DNA of 64,000 nt from the NCBI GenBank assembly GCA_028023455.1, contig JAQFVV010012434.1:3730928-3794927 (forward strand), in the 5' to 3' direction. The stretch comes from Epiperipatus broadwayi. Its lineage: Eukaryota > Onychophora > Udeonychophora > Euonychophora > Peripatidae. The notes under the pieces are model-generated. The model was not told where the DNA came from. It saw only the letters and a list, made by a program, of their open reading frames with translations, and ran no database searches. This document shows positions 62,265 to 64,000 of the stretch, piece after piece; positions within the stretch are counted from its first letter, which is position 1, and every line of letters begins with the position of its first letter. Both the position numbers and the translations under genes were made by a program.

Positions 62265-63400
62265 TACTTATATAAGGCTAAAACCTTAGTACATGTGCCT
62301 TGAGTGCTTAATTTTATCAAGAGAGACCTCTACAAATTATAATGCAAGATTCAACTTTATAAAGATAAGAGGGACACTCTTACCTCTCAACCTATTTTCT
62401 TAATTATATAAGGCAAATCTAAAGCATTTTGATTTGGGAGCATGAAGCTAATCAATTCTTCATGATTAAGTCCACTATTTCTGTTAAACATTAACATTTG
62501 TGAAATCTTTCGATTTACAATGAGTCAATATTCAGATGTTTTAGCCTTATATAAGTATTACATGCTGACATCATTCTTAATAAGAATTAATATTTACAAC
62601 TTTAGAAAATAATAATGTGAAAGCTAAACACCTTCAAACAGATACGCTTTAAACATGCTTACATGACAGCCAATCAGATGGAATAATGACATCACATGGG
62701 ACTCTAAATTCTAAAACACAAGCCAGAACTATTAGAAAAAGATGGGACCCATCTTAATCTATGCCTCAATTTTTTATTTAAATAAGCCAGACTCAAGCAT
62801 TTTGAACTAAGAGTGTGAAGCTTAAATACCTTCACATTTAATCCACTAAATATTATATATATAAATTAACAATGCGAAATCATCCGATTTACAATGAAGC
62901 AATATTTTTAAATCTAATGAAATGATATTAATAAATGTAAATATATCAAATTTAAGTGTAAACAGATAATATTATAATAACATGAAAGCTAAACACCTTC
63001 AAACAGATATGCTTTAAACATGCTTACGTGACAGCCAATCAGATGGAATAATGACATCACATGGGACTCTAAATTCTAAAACACAAGCCAGAACTATTAG
63101 AAAAAGATGGGACCCATCTTAATCTATGCCTCAATTTTTTATTTAAATAAGCCAGACTCAAGCATAAAAAATTGAGGCATAGATTAAGATGGTTCCATCT
63201 TTTTCTAATAGTTCTGGCTTGTGTTTTAGAATTTAGAGTCCCATGTGATGTCATTATTCCATCTGATTGGCTGTCACGTAAGTATGTTTAAAGCGTATCT
63301 GTTTGAAGGTGTTTAGCTTTCACGTTATTATAATATTATCTGTTTACGCTTAAATTTGATATATTTACATTTATTAATATCATTTCATTAGATTTAACTT
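62265..63400. repeat. Tandem plus inverted repeat block
   Basis: A unit of about 350-380 bases starts at about 62265 (diverged), 62618 and 62980. The last unit is cut short and followed by its own inverted copy: arms about 62911-63142 and 63164-63395 around a 21-base loop (63143-63163). Unit words: gaaagctaaacaccttcaaa, acagccaatcagatggaata, atgacatcacatgggactct, aagccagaactattag. The minus frame 63069-63254 is a by-product of the palindrome. Confidence 0.85.
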
Positions 63401-64000
63401 TAGAAAATATAAATAAATTTATGCATGAGGGGTTTTCAGTAGATTTTCTTACAAACAAGAACAATTTTTAATGAATTATTGACCTGCCAATTAATGTTGA
63501 TCTAAATATTAGTTAAGAAAGAATAATGGAGACAAGCCAGACTCTCTTTTTTCCTCATTATGTAAGATGGAACTCAGAAACAAAGCATTTCAAAGAAGCA
63601 TACTCTGACTGCAAATAATATTTTTAATAATCAGATAAGAAAACTAGAATTATTTATATATCAGAATCAGCCTGAGAAGGCGAGGGAGCCATGCAATATT
63701 TTCATGGATAGGTGTGGTGGTGGTGTTTTTCATGAATATAATAAAACCATTTAGATATTTAAAACATATTATTTGCAGATATTTTCTATTTCTACAAGTA
63801 ATTTTGCAGGATTGTTGAAAAAATAATATGAAAACTTTTAACAGAAAAAATAAAAATTTCAAATATATTTAATAAATATTTTTATTTTAAAGTATTATTT
63901 AATTATTGTTTCAAAAATATTTTTTTAAACATTAATTTGTTCTATTTTAGCATGTGTTTTATCCTCTGAGTTTATTTTATAGAAATAAATGAATAAAATA
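63401..64000. other. AT-rich DNA
   Basis: No feature recognised; the minus frame at 63650-63862 has no motif. Confidence 0.4.

Noticed and set aside
63069-63254. 61-codon minus ORF
   Set aside because: It spans the arms of the palindrome and exists only because of the inverted repeat.

Overview
This is a repeat-dominated, very AT-rich stretch of an animal nuclear genome (roughly a quarter G+C, judged by eye). I recognise no complete host gene, no rRNA and no intact tRNA. Almost everything identifiable is a mobile element or its remains: Ty3/gypsy LTR retrotransposons, Penelope-like elements (PLEs, two with GIY-YIG endonuclease sequence), RTE-like and other LINE fragments, a decayed hAT transposase, tRNA-like short repeats, foldback elements, and long TA, GATA and TAA/TTA microsatellites. 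GIY-YIG PLEs, RTE LINEs, hAT and Ty3/gypsy together fit an invertebrate metazoan. I cannot name the species; a lophotrochozoan would be plausible but unproven.

Layout. 1-1458: unique AT-rich DNA with a small hairpin and a tRNA-like SINE. 1459-20708: a nested set of three LTR retrotransposons. The outer, oldest one is on the minus strand, has 2.1-kb LTRs and a tRNA-Lys-type primer-binding site, and keeps only an unrecognised acidic ORF. Inside it sit a 2-kb plus-strand element (4685-6670, target-site duplication GTAAC) reduced to a Gag start fused to an integrase tail, and a young minus-strand element (7151-16304) with 3.2-kb LTRs, an intact protease-RT-RNase H reading frame, no Gag and a deleted integrase core. 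LTR-LTR divergence (about 10%, 3% and 0.3% by eye) orders the insertions in time.

20.7-33.7 kb: hAT pseudogene, inverted copies of a short repeat family, RTE fragments on both strands, a 5'-truncated GIY-YIG PLE with one frameshift (25.9-27.9 kb), and TA and GATA tracts. 34.1-34.3 kb: a small GC-richer island with three evenly oriented CTCF-like motifs. 35.3-38.6 kb: a PLE-derived palindrome with arms near 1 kb, a GIY-YIG remnant at its centre and a LINE fragment in one arm. 40.1-43.7 kb: a 294-bp TAA array, a LINE 3' half and a PLE terminal fragment with a hammerhead-ribozyme-like core.

45-54 kb: a foldback family in three states (43-bp snap-back, perfect 280-bp snap-back, unfolded copy), always beside TA repeats; the perfect palindrome lies inside a second inverted-arm PLE (48.1-50.7 kb). 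54-64 kb: tRNA-like short repeats in direct and inverted tandem, a terminal-inverted-repeat element near 56 kb, and a tandem-plus-inverted repeat block at 62.3-63.4 kb. Two short unexplained ORFs are listed with low confidence.

The recurring theme is inverted self-copies (snap-back structures) attached to retroelements, with ribozyme-like motifs at several PLE ends.
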